From positions 1,178,001-1,242,000 of the forward strand of contig JAUZSN010000002.1 of NCBI GenBank assembly GCA_030949405.1: DNA of 64,000 bases, given 5' to 3'. Below are positions 10,960 through 20,674 of the stretch, in pieces. The notes under the pieces are model-generated. The model saw only the letters and a list, made by a program, of their open reading frames with translations. It ran no database searches and was not told the origin of the DNA. Source of the stretch: Methylococcales bacterium (lineage in GTDB: Bacteria > Pseudomonadota > Gammaproteobacteria > Methylococcales > Methylomonadaceae). Made by a program: the position numbers and the translations under genes. Numbering within the stretch: the first letter of the stretch is position 1; each line of letters opens with the position of its first letter.

Positions 10960-11393
10960 TGTTTTTAAACAGCATTCAGCCAGCAGCGGGTTCGCGAAAA
11001 AAATCTAAACGAGTCGGTCGTGGTATTGGCTCTACATTAGGTAAAACTTGCGGTAGGGGACATAAAGGTCAAAAATCACGTAGTGGTGGTTTTCATAAAG
11101 TTGGCTTTGAAGGCGGACAAATGCCTTTGCAGCGTCGACTTCCTAAAGTAGGTTTTAGTTCTCGTAGTAAAAAATACTCAGCGGAAGTTAGATTAAATGA
11201 ATTGAACTTAGTGGATGCCGATGTTATTGATTTAAAAACCTTGATTGATGCGAATTTAATTCCTGCAATTTCAAAAACGGCTAAAATCATCCTGTCGGGT
11301 GAGGTAAGTAGAGCGGTTACGATTAAAGGGATTAAAGCAACAACAGGTGCAAAGGCGGCTATTGAGGCCGCTGGCGGAAAAATAGAGGCTTAA
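10959..11393 (+). CDS. rplO: 50S ribosomal protein L15
   Basis: Late-assembly large-subunit protein of 144 residues, the same as E. coli. The basic, glycine-rich N-terminal arm ([20 protein letters not shown]) is followed by a globular domain rich in alanine and glycine at its end. It is coupled to rpmD by a one-base overlap and lies 4 bases before secY. Confidence 0.97.
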   Translation: MFLNSIQPAAGSRKKSKRVGRGIGSTLGKTCGRGHKGQKSRSGGFHKVGFEGGQMPLQRRLPKVGFSSRSKKYSAEVRLNELNLVDADVIDLKTLIDANLIPAISKTAKIILSGEVSRAVTIKGIKATTGAKAAIEAAGGKIEA

Positions 11394-11397
11394 TTAA

Positions 11398-12723
11398 GTG
11401 AGTACATCAAGAGCAAAAATGGCGAAAAAAGCAGGGGGCGGTTTCTCGGAACTAAAGTCAAGATTACTTTTTGTTCTTGGTGCATTGTTTGTCTACAGGG
11501 TGGGCGCACATATCCCTGTTCCTGGAATTGATCCTAAAGCCTTGCATTTAATGTTTGAACAGCAAAGTGGATCTATTCTGGACATGTTTAACATGTTTTC
11601 AGGTGGAGCTTTAATGCGTTTAAGTTTATTTGCATTAGGGATTATGCCTTATATTTCAGCTTCTATTATCATGCAGCTAATGACGGTTATTATACCGACA
11701 TTAGAGCAAGTTAAAAAAGAAGGGGAATCAGGACGGCGTAAAATATCTCAATATACACGTTATGGAACGGTGGTGTTAGCTACGTTTCAAGCGATAGGGA
11801 TTTCGATCGCATTACAGAACCAAACAGCAGGGGGTTTATCTGTTGTTATTAATCCAGGAATGAGTTTTATTGTTATCACAGCAATTACACTGGTAACAGG
11901 AACTATCTTTTTAATGTGGCTTGGTGAACAAGTAACAGAAAGAGGGATTGGTAATGGTATCTCCTTGATTATTTTTGCTGGTATCGTTTCAGGATTGCCA
12001 TCAGCGATTGGTGGAACCTTAGAGCTTGCGAGAACAGGTGAAATGAATGGTGCTTTTATTGTACTGTTATTTTTAATTGCAATTTCAGTTACTGCATTAG
12101 TTGTTTTTGTTGAAAGAGGACAGCGTCGAATTATCATTAATTACCCCAAGCGTCAGCAAGGGCGAAAAATGTATGCAGGACAAAGTAGCTTTTTACCTTT
12201 AAAATTAAACATGGCGGGTGTTATTCCTCCTATTTTTGCATCAAGTATTATTCTGTTTCCAGCAACTATTGCAGGTTGGTTTGGTAATGCAGAAGGATTT
12301 TCTTGGTTGCAAGATGTATCGACTGTATTGTCGCCAGGGCAACCCGTTTACGTCATGTTTTATGCCGCCGCAATTATTTTCTTCTGCTTTTTTTACACCG
12401 CATTAGTTTTTAATTCAAAAGAAACCGCTGATAATTTAAAAAAATCAGGGGCTTTTTTACCGGGTGTTAGACCAGGCGTACAAACGACAGCCTATATAGA
12501 TAAAGTGATGACTCGTTTAACGTTGATAGGGGCGTTTTATATTACTTTAGTTTGTTTGTTACCTGAGTTTTTAATTGTTTATTGGAATGTTCCTTTCTAT
12601 TTTGGAGGGACTTCGTTATTAATTATCGTTGTTGTGGTTATGGATTTTATTTCACAATTGCAGACGCATTTGATGTCGCAACAATATGAAGGGCTAATGA
12701 AAAAAGCCAATCTTAAAAAGTAA
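11398..12723 (+). CDS. secY: Preprotein translocase subunit SecY
   Basis: Channel subunit of the Sec translocon in the inner membrane. It has 441 residues with ten predicted transmembrane segments. The plug region reads [12 protein letters not shown], and later blocks include the [17 protein letters not shown] stretch. The GTG at 11398 gives [15 protein letters not shown], and an internal ATG seven codons later is an alternative start. The gene is placed as usual between rplO and rpmJ. Confidence 0.97.
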   Translation: MSTSRAKMAKKAGGGFSELKSRLLFVLGALFVYRVGAHIPVPGIDPKALHLMFEQQSGSILDMFNMFSGGALMRLSLFALGIMPYISASIIMQLMTVIIPTLEQVKKEGESGRRKISQYTRYGTVVLATFQAIGISIALQNQTAGGLSVVINPGMSFIVITAITLVTGTIFLMWLGEQVTERGIGNGISLIIFAGIVSGLPSAIGGTLELARTGEMNGAFIVLLFLIAISVTALVVFVERGQRRIIINYPKRQQGRKMYAGQSSFLPLKLNMAGVIPPIFASSIILFPATIAGWFGNAEGFSWLQDVSTVLSPGQPVYVMFYAAAIIFFCFFYTALVFNSKETADNLKKSGAFLPGVRPGVQTTAYIDKVMTRLTLIGAFYITLVCLLPEFLIVYWNVPFYFGGTSLLIIVVVVMDFISQLQTHLMSQQYEGLMKKANLKK

Positions 12724-12744
12724 TTCTTGTAGGAGTTGAGTGTT

Positions 12745-12858
12745 GTGAAAGTTAGAGCATCTGTAAAGAAAATTTGTCGTAGTTGCAAAGTCGTAAAAAG
12801 AAATGGGGTTGTTCGAGTCATCTGTAAAGATGGTCGTCATAAACAACGTCAAGGTTAA
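12745..12858 (+). CDS. rpmJ: 50S ribosomal protein L36
   Basis: A 37-residue zinc-ribbon protein starting from [23 protein letters not shown] and on to HKQRQG. Zinc ligands are C11, C14, C27 and H32, so this is the zinc-binding paralogue. AGGAGTTGAGTGTT precedes the start. It lies 21 bases after secY and closes the spc section. Confidence 0.95.
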   Translation: MKVRASVKKICRSCKVVKRNGVVRVICKDGRHKQRQG

Positions 12859-12864
12859 TATTTA

Positions 12865-12893
12865 TTGCGCTAAATTTTGTAGGATGTTATAAT
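12865..12893 (+). promoter_or_regulatory. Sigma-70 type promoter upstream of rpsM
   Basis: TTGCGC at 12865-12870 and a perfect TATAAT at 12888-12893 are separated by 17 bases. They lie in the 74-base gap between rpmJ and rpsM. This would give the alpha operon (rpsM-rpsK-rpsD-rpoA-rplQ) its own promoter, with a leader of about 30 bases. The -35 matches the consensus at three of six positions. Confidence 0.7.
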
Positions 12894-12932
12894 TTCGCGC
12901 TTAACTTTAAAATACCATCATGGGAGTACTAG

Positions 12933-13289
12933 ATGGCACGTATTGCTGGAATAAATATAGCAGAGCATAAACACGCAGAGATTGCGTTGACCTCTGTCTA
13001 TGGAATTGGTCGCCAAACTGCTAAAAGCATTTGTAAAGAAATTGGTATTGAATCTTCGATAAAAATAAAAGAGTTAACAGAAGAGCAGTTGGACGCAATT
13101 CGTAATGTTATTTCAAAAATGACGGTTGAAGGTGATCTTCGTCGTGAAGTGTCGATGAATATTAAACGGCTAATGGATTTAGGCTGTTATCGTGGAATTA
13201 GACATCGTAGAGGCTTGCCGTTAAGAGGGCAGAGAACACGAACCAATGCGCGTACTCGTAAAGGTCCTCGTAAACCAATTAGAAAATAA
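12933..13289 (+). CDS. rpsM: 30S ribosomal protein S13
   Basis: Head protein forming intersubunit bridges. It has 118 residues, with the N-terminal helix-two-turn-helix ([15 protein letters not shown]) and the basic tail [20 protein letters not shown]. First gene of the alpha section, preceded by GGGAGTACTAG as ribosome binding site. Confidence 0.97.
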   Translation: MARIAGINIAEHKHAEIALTSVYGIGRQTAKSICKEIGIESSIKIKELTEEQLDAIRNVISKMTVEGDLRREVSMNIKRLMDLGCYRGIRHRRGLPLRGQRTRTNARTRKGPRKPIRK

Positions 13290-13317
13290 GATATTTTTGT
13301 AAAAGGCTTTAAAAATA

Positions 13318-13704
13318 ATGGCAACTCAAAATCGTTCTAAAAAACGCATTAAAAAAGAAGTGGCGGATGGCATTGCTCATGTTCATGCGTCATTTAATAA
13401 TACAATTGTAACCATTACCGATAGAAAAGGTAATGCGTTGTCTTGGGCTACTTCAGGTGGTTCAGGTTTTAGAGGTTCGCGTAAAAGCACGCCTTTTGCC
13501 GCACAAGTTGCCGCAGAAAAAGCAGGTAATATTGCGTTAGAATATGGAATGAAAAACCTTGATGTGATGATTAAAGGACCTGGTCCTGGGCGTGAATCTG
13601 CGGTAAGATCACTTAATAACTTAGGTTTTAAGATTACTAATATAGTTGATGTGACCCCCATTCCTCATAATGGTTGTCGTCCCCCCAAAAAACGTCGCGT
13701 TTAA
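13318..13704 (+). CDS. rpsK: 30S ribosomal protein S11
   Basis: Platform protein of 128 residues. [19 protein letters not shown] and the C-terminal [17 protein letters not shown] are the family signatures. No clear Shine-Dalgarno lies upstream (AGGCTTTAAAAATA); the start at 13318 is set by the conserved N-terminus. Confidence 0.97.
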   Translation: MATQNRSKKRIKKEVADGIAHVHASFNNTIVTITDRKGNALSWATSGGSGFRGSRKSTPFAAQVAAEKAGNIALEYGMKNLDVMIKGPGPGRESAVRSLNNLGFKITNIVDVTPIPHNGCRPPKKRRV

Positions 13705-13722
13705 GATTTCGGAGTAGTTATT

Positions 13723-14343
13723 ATGGCAAGGTATCTAGGACCTACTTGTAAGTTAAGTCGTAGAGAAGGCACGGATCTGTTTTTAAAAAGCAGAGGCAAG
13801 TCTTTAGAAAGTAAATGTAAGTTAGAACAGCGCCCTGGACAACATGGTACAGCGCGAGTAAGAAGTTCTGATTATGCACTACAGTTAAGAGCAAAACAGC
13901 GAATTCGTCGAATTTATGGCGTATTAGAAAAGCAGTTTAGAAACTATTACAAAGCCGCCGCTTTACAGAAAGGGGCAACAGGTGAGAATTTATTAAACCT
14001 ATTGGAATCACGCCTTGATAATGTGGTTTATCGAATGGGATTTGCTTGTACACGTGCAGAAGCTCGTCAATTAGTTTCTCATAAATCAATTGTTGTTAAT
14101 GGACAGTTAACAAACATTCCCTCTTATCAAGTAAAGGCAGGGGATGAAATTACGATTAGAGAAAAAGCTAAAAAACAACAACGAATTGTTGATGCTTTGA
14201 CGGTGACTGAACAATATGGTTTTCCTGTTTGGGTTGAAACTAACCCTAAAGAAATGTCAGGGACATTTAAATCACTTCCTGAACGTGTTGACTTGGGAAG
14301 CGATATGAATGAACAGTTGGTTGTAGAGCTTTATTCTAAATAA
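13723..14343 (+). CDS. rpsD: 30S ribosomal protein S4
   Basis: 16S rRNA 5'-domain binder and, in E. coli, repressor of the alpha operon. It has 206 residues, the same as E. coli, beginning [19 protein letters not shown]. The S4 RNA-binding domain includes [20 protein letters not shown] and the [12 protein letters not shown] block. The gene is intact. Confidence 0.97.
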   Translation: MARYLGPTCKLSRREGTDLFLKSRGKSLESKCKLEQRPGQHGTARVRSSDYALQLRAKQRIRRIYGVLEKQFRNYYKAAALQKGATGENLLNLLESRLDNVVYRMGFACTRAEARQLVSHKSIVVNGQLTNIPSYQVKAGDEITIREKAKKQQRIVDALTVTEQYGFPVWVETNPKEMSGTFKSLPERVDLGSDMNEQLVVELYSK

Positions 14344-14363
14344 TTAGGTCTGGATTATAATTT

Positions 14364-15374
14364 ATGCAAAAATCTATTGCTGGCTTATTAAAACCAAATT
14401 TGGTTGATGTAGTCAGTCATTCTGCAAACCACTCTCGAATTGTTATTGAACCACTAGAACGGGGTTTTGGACATTCGCTTGGTAATGCACTTAGACGAGT
14501 CATGTTATCCTCTATTTCTGGTTGTGCCGTTACCGAAGTTGAAATAGAAGGCGTATTACATGAATACTCCACTATTGATGGCGTTCAAGAAGATGTTATT
14601 GATATCTTATTGAATTTGAAGCAACTTGCTATTATTCTACATTCCAAAGATGAAATTACGTTGTCTTTGAATAAAAGTGGCACAGGTGTTGTCACTGCTG
14701 CTGATATAGATTTGCCTCATGATGTTGATATCGTTAATCCTGATCAAATCATTGCCCATTTAACGCAAGCGGGTGAATTAAATATTCGCATTAAAGTTGA
14801 GCGGGGTCGTGGTTATGTTCCTGCGAATGTTAGAAAAGAGCAATTAGACGGCTCTTCATCTGTAGGGGCTTTAGTGGTCGATGCACTTTTTAGTCCTGTG
14901 GTTAAAGTTGCCTATCATGTTGAAAATACACGTGTGGAGCAACGGACAAATTTAGATCGACTTATTGTTGAGCTGGAAACTAATGGAACGGTAGATCCAG
15001 AAGAGACTATTAAGCTTGCAGCAACGATTTTACATGATCAACTATCTGTATTTGTTGATTTTGAAAAAGTTCATGAGCAAGTTGTAGAAGAAACTATTGT
15101 CGAAGAAGAAACATTTGATCCTGTGTTATTACGGCCTGTTGATGATTTAGAGTTAACAGTACGATCAGCAAATTGTTTAAAAGCTGAAAATATATTTTAC
15201 ATAGGTGATTTAATTCAACGGACAGAAGTAGAATTATTAAAAACCCCGAATTTAGGCAAAAAATCATTGACTGAAATTAAAGATATCCTTGCAATGAAAG
15301 GGTTATCTTTAGGAATGCGTCTTGAAAACTGGCCGCCTGAAAATCTAGCTGATCAAAGCCAAGCTGGCATTTAA
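14364..15374 (+). CDS. rpoA: RNA polymerase alpha subunit
   Basis: Assembly scaffold of RNA polymerase, also contacting activators and UP elements. It has 336 residues (E. coli 329). The N-terminal dimerisation domain carries [20 protein letters not shown]. The C-terminal domain includes [20 protein letters not shown] and [15 protein letters not shown]. It is followed by rplQ after 21 bases. Confidence 0.98.
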   Translation: MQKSIAGLLKPNLVDVVSHSANHSRIVIEPLERGFGHSLGNALRRVMLSSISGCAVTEVEIEGVLHEYSTIDGVQEDVIDILLNLKQLAIILHSKDEITLSLNKSGTGVVTAADIDLPHDVDIVNPDQIIAHLTQAGELNIRIKVERGRGYVPANVRKEQLDGSSSVGALVVDALFSPVVKVAYHVENTRVEQRTNLDRLIVELETNGTVDPEETIKLAATILHDQLSVFVDFEKVHEQVVEETIVEEETFDPVLLRPVDDLELTVRSANCLKAENIFYIGDLIQRTEVELLKTPNLGKKSLTEIKDILAMKGLSLGMRLENWPPENLADQSQAGI

Positions 15375-15395
15375 CATATTGAAGGTTATCTCAAA

Positions 15396-15776
15396 ATGAG
15401 ACATCGCAAATCTGGAAGACAATTAAATAGAAATAGTAGCCATCGTAAAGCTATGTTTAGCAACATGGTGAGTTCTATTATTAAACATGAGTTGATAAAA
15501 ACAACGTTGCCTAAAGCAAAAGAGTTACGTGGTTTTGCTGAACCGTTAATTACGTTAGCAAAAAAAGACTCAGTTGCTAATAGACGATTGGCATTTGCAA
15601 AACTGCGTGATAAAGAAGCCGTTGCCAAATTATTTAATCACCTAGGTCCTCGTTATCAAGAGAGAGCGGGAGGTTACTTACGTGTTATGAAGTGTGGCTT
15701 TAGAACAGGTGATGATGCACCAATGGCTTATGTTGAGTTAGTAGGTAGACCTGAACTTGATGAAGCAGAAGATTGA
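15396..15776 (+). CDS. rplQ: 50S ribosomal protein L17
   Basis: Exit-side large-subunit protein of 126 residues. It begins [20 protein letters not shown], the family signature, and ends with [16 protein letters not shown]. Last gene of the ribosomal cluster; a strong terminator lies 24 bases downstream. Confidence 0.97.
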   Translation: MRHRKSGRQLNRNSSHRKAMFSNMVSSIIKHELIKTTLPKAKELRGFAEPLITLAKKDSVANRRLAFAKLRDKEAVAKLFNHLGPRYQERAGGYLRVMKCGFRTGDDAPMAYVELVGRPELDEAED

Positions 15777-15800
15777 TAGCTAATCTTAAAAGATAAAATA

Positions 15801-15829
15801 AAAAAGCCAGTTTATAAACTGGCTTTTTT
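15801..15829 (+). terminator. Rho-independent terminator after rplQ
   Basis: Near-perfect palindrome: AAAAAGCCAGTTTA pairs with TAAACTGGCTTTTT, followed by more T residues. The A tract on the left makes it bidirectional, so it can also stop transcription from the convergent fdxA gene. Confidence 0.92.
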
Positions 15830-15846
15830 ATGCCTGATGGTTTTAT

Positions 15847-16170
15847 TTATTTTTCAAGAAATTGCATTTTATCCGATTTTCCCTTCCAGTCATCTGCATC
15901 AGGAAGTGGGTCTTTTTGTTCGGTAATAACAGGCCATTTTTCAGCTAATTCAGCATTCAACTCAAGAAAATGTTCTTGATCCTCGGGTAAGTCATCTTCG
16001 GAGAAAATGGCTTCTGCAGGGCATTCCGGCTCACATAAAGAACAATCAATGCATTCTTCAGGGTGAATAACTAAAAAGTTTGGGCCTTCATAGAAGCAAT
16101 CGACTGGGCAGACTTCTACGCAATCGGTATATTTACATTTAATACAGTTTTCTGTGACGACAAAGGTCAT
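15847..16170 (-). CDS. fdxA: Seven-iron ferredoxin (FdxA type)
   Basis: Soluble electron carrier of 107 residues with one [3Fe-4S] and one [4Fe-4S] cluster. Cysteines at 9, 12, 17, 21, 25, 40, 43, 46 and 50 reproduce the Azotobacter ferredoxin I spacing shifted by one. On that basis C9, C17 and C50 hold the 3Fe cluster and C21, C40, C43 and C46 the 4Fe cluster. The acidic C-terminal extension is also typical. It is convergent with rplQ across the shared terminator. The redox partner cannot be told from the neighbourhood. Confidence 0.93.
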   Translation of the reverse strand: MTFVVTENCIKCKYTDCVEVCPVDCFYEGPNFLVIHPEECIDCSLCEPECPAEAIFSEDDLPEDQEHFLELNAELAEKWPVITEQKDPLPDADDWKGKSDKMQFLEK

Positions 16171-16276
16171 ATTTATTTACCAAAAGTTGTTAGGAGGAAT
16201 AAAATTAATCCTTCATACTAGCAGAAATAATTAAAAAATTCATTTTAAATTTAACCCTTAACTATTTAAGAATAGT

Positions 16277-16633
16277 ATGAATGATGATTTAGTTTATATT
16301 GATGCAATGTTAGTACGAACAATGGGTAACCAAGCCTTAGCGGTTATTTTATTTAAGAAATTTTTTTCAGAGCTTCCTGAGCAATTGAAGGAAATAGAAA
16401 TAGCCATTGATACACAAGAAAAAGGGGTGGCTCAAGAAAAAATTCATAAACTACAAGGCGGGTTTAATTTTTGTGGGTTTTTAGAGCTCCAAGGACTGGC
16501 TGAAAATTTAGAGAAAAAATTATGGGAGAATGAATTAGATCCGGTTAAGGAGAGCTTAAAATTACTAAGCGAAAAAGTTAGGCAATTTTATAGCTTAGAA
16601 ACGATTATTTTGAAACGATTAGAGTCAAAATAA
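16277..16633 (+). CDS. Hpt-domain phosphotransfer protein
   Basis: A stand-alone histidine phosphotransfer domain of 118 residues. The core motif IHKLQGGFNFCGF matches the Hpt pattern HKLxGxxxxxG, with H57 as the likely phosphorylated residue inside a four-helix bundle. No histidine kinase or response regulator is adjacent, so its phosphorelay partners are unknown. The receiver-phosphatase protein at 37895 is a possible partner only by inference. Confidence 0.75.
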   Translation: MNDDLVYIDAMLVRTMGNQALAVILFKKFFSELPEQLKEIEIAIDTQEKGVAQEKIHKLQGGFNFCGFLELQGLAENLEKKLWENELDPVKESLKLLSEKVRQFYSLETIILKRLESK

Positions 16634-16635
16634 AA

Positions 16636-18561
16636 TTAAGTAATTTCATTACTCAGGGTGAAAAATTTTTCTACTTCTTTAATGTCACGGGTCCGTTGCA
16701 TATTCGGTACACTATCTAAAAAAGTTTGCCCATAAGCACGTTTTAATAATCGTGGGTCACAAACCATTAATACCCCGCGATCATCAATATCACGAATTAA
16801 ACGACCCACCCCTTGTCGTAATGCAATCGCTGCGGCGGGAACTTGATATTCAAAAAAACCATTACGTCCTTGTTTTTTCATAGCGGCTAGTCGAGCTTTT
16901 AACACGGGTTCAAAGGGGGATGCAAAAGGAAGTTTATCAATGATGACACAAGAAAGTGCCTCGCCACGGACATCAACGCCCTCCCAAAAACTCGATGTCC
17001 CTAGTAAAATTGCATTGCCATCACGTTTAAATTCATCAAGTAATACCGTTTTAGGACGACTCCCTTGAACGAGTAAAGAGTAATCTAATTTATCTTTTAA
17101 TAATTCTTCGGCGCGGTTTAAATTACGGTAACTGGTAAATAAGAAAAAAGCTCTTCCTTGACTCGCTTTTAACACAGGCAATGCAAATTCAATAATCCGT
17201 TCAATGGCATCGGCATCATTGGGTTGGGGTAACCCTTTGGGATGATAAAAAAGAGCTTGGTTTGGGTAATCAAAAGGGCTGTCCCAATGATAACTAGGGA
17301 TAGCTTCTAAGCCTAACGTTTTTTTAAAATGGTCAAAGCGTTTAGCAATACTTAATGTGGCTGAGGTAAAAATCCATGAGGCTTTATGCTGCTGCATAAA
17401 GCTTCTAAATTCTGTTGAAATTTCCAAGGGTGTACTTCCTAGTGTGAAGCTTAGACGATGAGTTTCATACCAACGAATGGCGCTATCATCCTTGTTATTA
17501 ACTAACGCTTGCAACTGTAAATTTAAATCCGTACAACGCTGATAACAACTTTCTAAACCTGTCGATTTTTCTGCCGCTATACTGAGTTGTGTTTCTAAGC
17601 GTTGTACTTGATCTTTAAAACAGTGTAAAGCTGCAAAAATTTTAGGATTATTTTCGATCTCTTGCCATTCGGCTTTCTTAATTTCTGTTCCAAAAGCGAG
17701 GCGTAAATCTTGAACCTCATGCTTTAAATCCTCACACGCGGTACGTAAATCAGGTATATCTTTAGCCCCTTGAAAATACTCCACTAAGCTATCATCACTT
17801 AAATCATTAAATTGCTTGGCGCTCAGTGCCACCCCTAAAAAATTTGAGGCTATTTCAGCCAGTTGATGGGCTTCATCAATAATAATAATTTCAGCATCGG
17901 GTAATAACTCACCAAAACCTGTTTCTCTAAGCGTACCGTCGGCACAGAGTAAATAATGATTAACAATAATAAGATCGGCTTCTTGGGCGTTGCGGCGGGC
18001 TTTTACTAAAAAGCACTCGTTATAATCGGGGCACTCGCTTCCTAAGCAGTTTTCACGCGTTGATGTGGCTTGATACCAAATAGGATTGGACTCATTAATC
18101 GAGGTCATTTGAGCTATATCGCCATCACGACTCCGCGTTGCCCAGCTTTTTATTTTTGTTAATAACGCGGTTTCTTGTTTATTAAAACCTTCTGTTAATG
18201 TAAGTGCGTTTCTTAAGCGATAATGACATAAATAATTAGCCCGTCCTTTGAGTAACGCGGCCTTGACGGGGGTGTCGGTTAATACGTTACGAATCAATGG
18301 TAAATCATGACTAAAAAGTTGTTCTTGTAAATTTTTAGTTGCGGTTGAAACAATCACTTTTTTTGTAGACAAGATAGCAGGAATTAAATAGGCAAATGTT
18401 TTTCCTGTTCCTGTTCCTGCTTCGGCAATTAAATGTTGTTTATTTTTAAGGGCTTCTGCAAGGGTCGTTGCCATTTCAATTTGAGCGGTACGGGGTTGAT
18501 AGCCTTCTATCGTTTCGGCTAATGCTCCGTCATTGCTAAAGATATGTTCTATTTTAGTCAC
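16636..18561 (-). CDS. yoaA: YoaA/DinG-family iron-sulfur DNA helicase
   Basis: Superfamily 2 XPD-like 5'-3' helicase of 641 residues, of the kind involved in DNA repair. Walker A AEAGTGTGKT is at residues 46-55 and DEAH at 229-232. Cysteines C112, C172, C177 and C183 have the spacing of the 4Fe-4S domain in this family. The C-terminal helicase domain includes GTSSFWEGVDVRGE and the AAAIALRQGVGRLIR block. The length fits YoaA better than DinG, though the two are hard to separate by eye. Transcribed after soxX with a 21-base gap. Confidence 0.88.
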   Translation of the reverse strand: MTKIEHIFSNDGALAETIEGYQPRTAQIEMATTLAEALKNKQHLIAEAGTGTGKTFAYLIPAILSTKKVIVSTATKNLQEQLFSHDLPLIRNVLTDTPVKAALLKGRANYLCHYRLRNALTLTEGFNKQETALLTKIKSWATRSRDGDIAQMTSINESNPIWYQATSTRENCLGSECPDYNECFLVKARRNAQEADLIIVNHYLLCADGTLRETGFGELLPDAEIIIIDEAHQLAEIASNFLGVALSAKQFNDLSDDSLVEYFQGAKDIPDLRTACEDLKHEVQDLRLAFGTEIKKAEWQEIENNPKIFAALHCFKDQVQRLETQLSIAAEKSTGLESCYQRCTDLNLQLQALVNNKDDSAIRWYETHRLSFTLGSTPLEISTEFRSFMQQHKASWIFTSATLSIAKRFDHFKKTLGLEAIPSYHWDSPFDYPNQALFYHPKGLPQPNDADAIERIIEFALPVLKASQGRAFFLFTSYRNLNRAEELLKDKLDYSLLVQGSRPKTVLLDEFKRDGNAILLGTSSFWEGVDVRGEALSCVIIDKLPFASPFEPVLKARLAAMKKQGRNGFFEYQVPAAAIALRQGVGRLIRDIDDRGVLMVCDPRLLKRAYGQTFLDSVPNMQRTRDIKEVEKFFTLSNEIT

Positions 18562-18582
18562 AAGTGTCTTAATTTTAAGAGG

Positions 18583-18945
18583 TTATAAAGTCCAAAGATA
18601 GTTGATAAGGCGATCAATTTCATCTTCTGTGAGTATTTTATGTTTACCGAAAGGCGGCATAATTGTTTCTGAATTAAAAGCCGTTGCATCCCAAATAAAT
18701 TGACGTAATTGAATTTGGCTTTTAAATCGTTGTTTGATATTTTTTAATTCAGGTCCAATATTACCTGGAAATTCCCCCTCTTCAATGCGGTGGCACGCGA
18801 GGCAATTTCCTTTATTACGGGCAAAGGCAAGTTTTTTTCCTGAATTTATAGAAATCGAGGTTTCTTTTTCAGCCGTTATCCCTTGTGTGGTTACGAGTAA
18901 ACACGTTGATAACATTACAGCTTTAATTACTGAGATAATTCGCAT
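18583..18945 (-). CDS. soxX: SoxX-like monohaem cytochrome c
   Basis: Periplasmic c-type cytochrome of 120 residues. A signal peptide spans roughly residues 1-25, the haem site is C48-L-A-C51-H52 and the likely axial methionine is M96 in IMPPFG. GNCLACHRIEEGEFPGNIGP and KHKILTEDEIDRLINYLW match SoxX, the small partner of SoxA in thiosulfate oxidation. No soxA, soxYZ or soxB is in the window, so SoxX is either an orphan or works with genes elsewhere. The upstream gene is thiE. Confidence 0.82.
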   Translation of the reverse strand: MRIISVIKAVMLSTCLLVTTQGITAEKETSISINSGKKLAFARNKGNCLACHRIEEGEFPGNIGPELKNIKQRFKSQIQLRQFIWDATAFNSETIMPPFGKHKILTEDEIDRLINYLWTL

Positions 18946-18950
18946 TTGGA

Positions 18951-19583
18951 TTACGTTTTAAATGAATTTTTTATAAATAAAGGTTGGTAAGCGTTGGATG
19001 AGGCTTCAATATTTTTGTTAAAGAGACCTCCAATGACGGCTAAGACATCGGCCCCTGCGGTTAATAATTCCCCTCCATTTTCAGGTAAAATGCCTCCAAT
19101 GGCCACAATAGGCAGGGTTAACTGTGCTTTTGCTTGCGTTAAGGTTTCAATAGCGGCAGGAGCGGCTAGGGGTTTTGATGATGAGGTGAAAAACCGTCCA
19201 AAGGCGACATAACTCGCCCCTTTTTTTTCACATGTTAACGCGTATTGAATATCGTTATAACATGAAATCCCAATAATGGCCTGATCACCTAATTGATGCC
19301 GCGCGTGCTCTATATCACCATCATCGTTACCTAAGTGAACCCCATCTGCACCGATGGTCGCTGCTAATTGAATATCATCATTAATTAATAAAGGGATATG
19401 ATGTCTACGGCATAATTTTAATAACTCGGTACTTAAATAAACCGCGTCAATAGGGCTTTTATCACGATATTGAATCACCACGGCCCCGCCTTTAATGGCG
19501 GTGGCTACATCCGCAATAACTTGCTCCGCATCGTTATCATCCGTTTGGGTAATGGCATATAAACCTGTTTTCGGAAATAACAT
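18951..19583 (-). CDS. thiE: Thiamine-phosphate synthase
   Basis: Joins hydroxymethylpyrimidine diphosphate and thiazole phosphate to make thiamine phosphate. It is a TIM barrel of 210 residues, MLFPKTGLYAITQ onward. Conserved blocks are GAVVIQYRDKS, INDDIQLAATIGADGVHLG, and GGILPENGGELLTAGAD near the end. I choose the ATG at 19583, which overlaps the thiD stop as TAATG with GGAGG 6 bases upstream. The ATG at 19601 would start inside thiD and has no such site. Confidence 0.93.
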   Translation of the reverse strand: MLFPKTGLYAITQTDDNDAEQVIADVATAIKGGAVVIQYRDKSPIDAVYLSTELLKLCRRHHIPLLINDDIQLAATIGADGVHLGNDDGDIEHARHQLGDQAIIGISCYNDIQYALTCEKKGASYVAFGRFFTSSSKPLAAPAAIETLTQAKAQLTLPIVAIGGILPENGGELLTAGADVLAVIGGLFNKNIEASSNAYQPLFIKNSFKT

Positions 19584-20377
19584 TAGCCCGCCTCCATCCA
19601 AAATAAACGTTTAGGGTTATATTGTCCACGTCCTGCTTTATAGGCCGCATCTAAGGTATTCCACGTATAGTTTTGAGCTTCATTGATTGCCGCGAGCGGG
19701 TCTAAACCTTGGGCGATTAAGCCTGCAATACTACTGGCTAAGGTACACCCTGAGCCATGATAGTTATGGGGTAATCGTTCCCAGCTAAAGTCTTCTATAC
19801 AACGTTGTTGATGAAAGAGGTGGTTTTTAACCTGATTAGAGTCGAGATTTTCATCCGCCCCTGTTATGAGAACATACTCACAGCCTTGATTTTCCAGTGC
19901 GTTGGCACACTCGGTTATGGACTCTAAGCCTGTTAACAATCGAGCTTCATTATAATTAGGGGTTAAAACTTGGGTGTGGGGTAATAAATGCTGGTTGATT
20001 ATCTTAATTAATGCGGGATTACTGAGTGACTGTCCACCTCCTGCAACTAAAACAGGATCTAAAACAACAGGGATGCTCGGATTAGATTCTAAAATATGAG
20101 CAATGGCATAAGCCACTTTATCATCGGCAATCATGCCAATTTTAATGACATCAATACACATATCGTCTAATAAGGTTTGTGCTTGAGTCATGATATTTTC
20201 AGAGGATTGCGGGTATATATTTTTTACATTCGACGAATCCTGTTCGGTTAATGCGGTAATCACGCTGACAGAATGACAATGATGGCTGGCAAGGGTTTCT
20301 ATATCGGCCTGAATGCCTGCACCCCCACTGGGGTCATGACCTGAAAAAGATAAAACGATAGGATAATTTTTTGACAT
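19583..20377 (-). CDS. thiD: Hydroxymethylpyrimidine/phosphomethylpyrimidine kinase
   Basis: Phosphorylates HMP and HMP-phosphate in thiamine synthesis. It has 264 residues in the ribokinase-like fold. Motifs are SFSGHDPSGGAGIQADIET at the N-terminus and WERLPHNYHGSGCTLASSI with the catalytic GSGC near residue 215. It forms a two-gene unit with thiE through a TAATG overlap. No thiamine riboswitch was found upstream, where a 148-bp repeat lies instead. Confidence 0.93.
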   Translation of the reverse strand: MSKNYPIVLSFSGHDPSGGAGIQADIETLASHHCHSVSVITALTEQDSSNVKNIYPQSSENIMTQAQTLLDDMCIDVIKIGMIADDKVAYAIAHILESNPSIPVVLDPVLVAGGGQSLSNPALIKIINQHLLPHTQVLTPNYNEARLLTGLESITECANALENQGCEYVLITGADENLDSNQVKNHLFHQQRCIEDFSWERLPHNYHGSGCTLASSIAGLIAQGLDPLAAINEAQNYTWNTLDAAYKAGRGQYNPKRLFWMEAG

Positions 20378-20427
20378 TGAATTAGAGCGTAAGGTGTATT
20401 AAAGGTTTGATTTTAAGCGTAAAATTT

Positions 20428-20575
20428 GGCATTCTTCATTTTTCGGTTTACAGTTTAAATCGGAGTCCAATGGCGTTAGCGGTTGGCGAGTCACGAAAAT
20501 AGCTAACGCTATTTTACTCCCCACTATTTTTTAAGAGTAAAGTGTAAACTACTTTTGAGCTAAATGAAGGATGGC
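20428..20575 (+). repeat. 148-bp foldback repeat, copy 1
   Basis: Begins GGCATTCTTCATTT and ends AAATGAAGGATGGC, so the ends are inverted repeats. A second inner stem has GCGTTAGC near 20473 pairing with GCTAACGC near 20502, enclosed by GGAGT and ACTCC. The same element occurs in opposite orientation at 24978-25125, and the pair brackets the SNF2 helicase gene. No open frame. Most likely a MITE-like or foldback element. Confidence 0.85.
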
Positions 20576-20674
20576 AAAATTTATATAAAAAATAAAGCGT
20601 TCGATGGATGAATAACGATATGTATTCAACTATCATGGCAAAGCCGTCGGGAAGGACGGCTCTTTTCCGTCTTT

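Noticed and set aside
19584-19601. Upstream ATG for thiE
   Set aside because: No ribosome binding site; the ATG at 19583 has GGAGG and a TAATG coupling with thiD.
20473-20510. GTTAGC and GCTAAC inside the foldback repeat as an integron attC site
   Set aside because: The core sites are in the wrong order (GTTRRRY precedes RYYYAAC), the spacing is short, and no integrase or cassette array is present.
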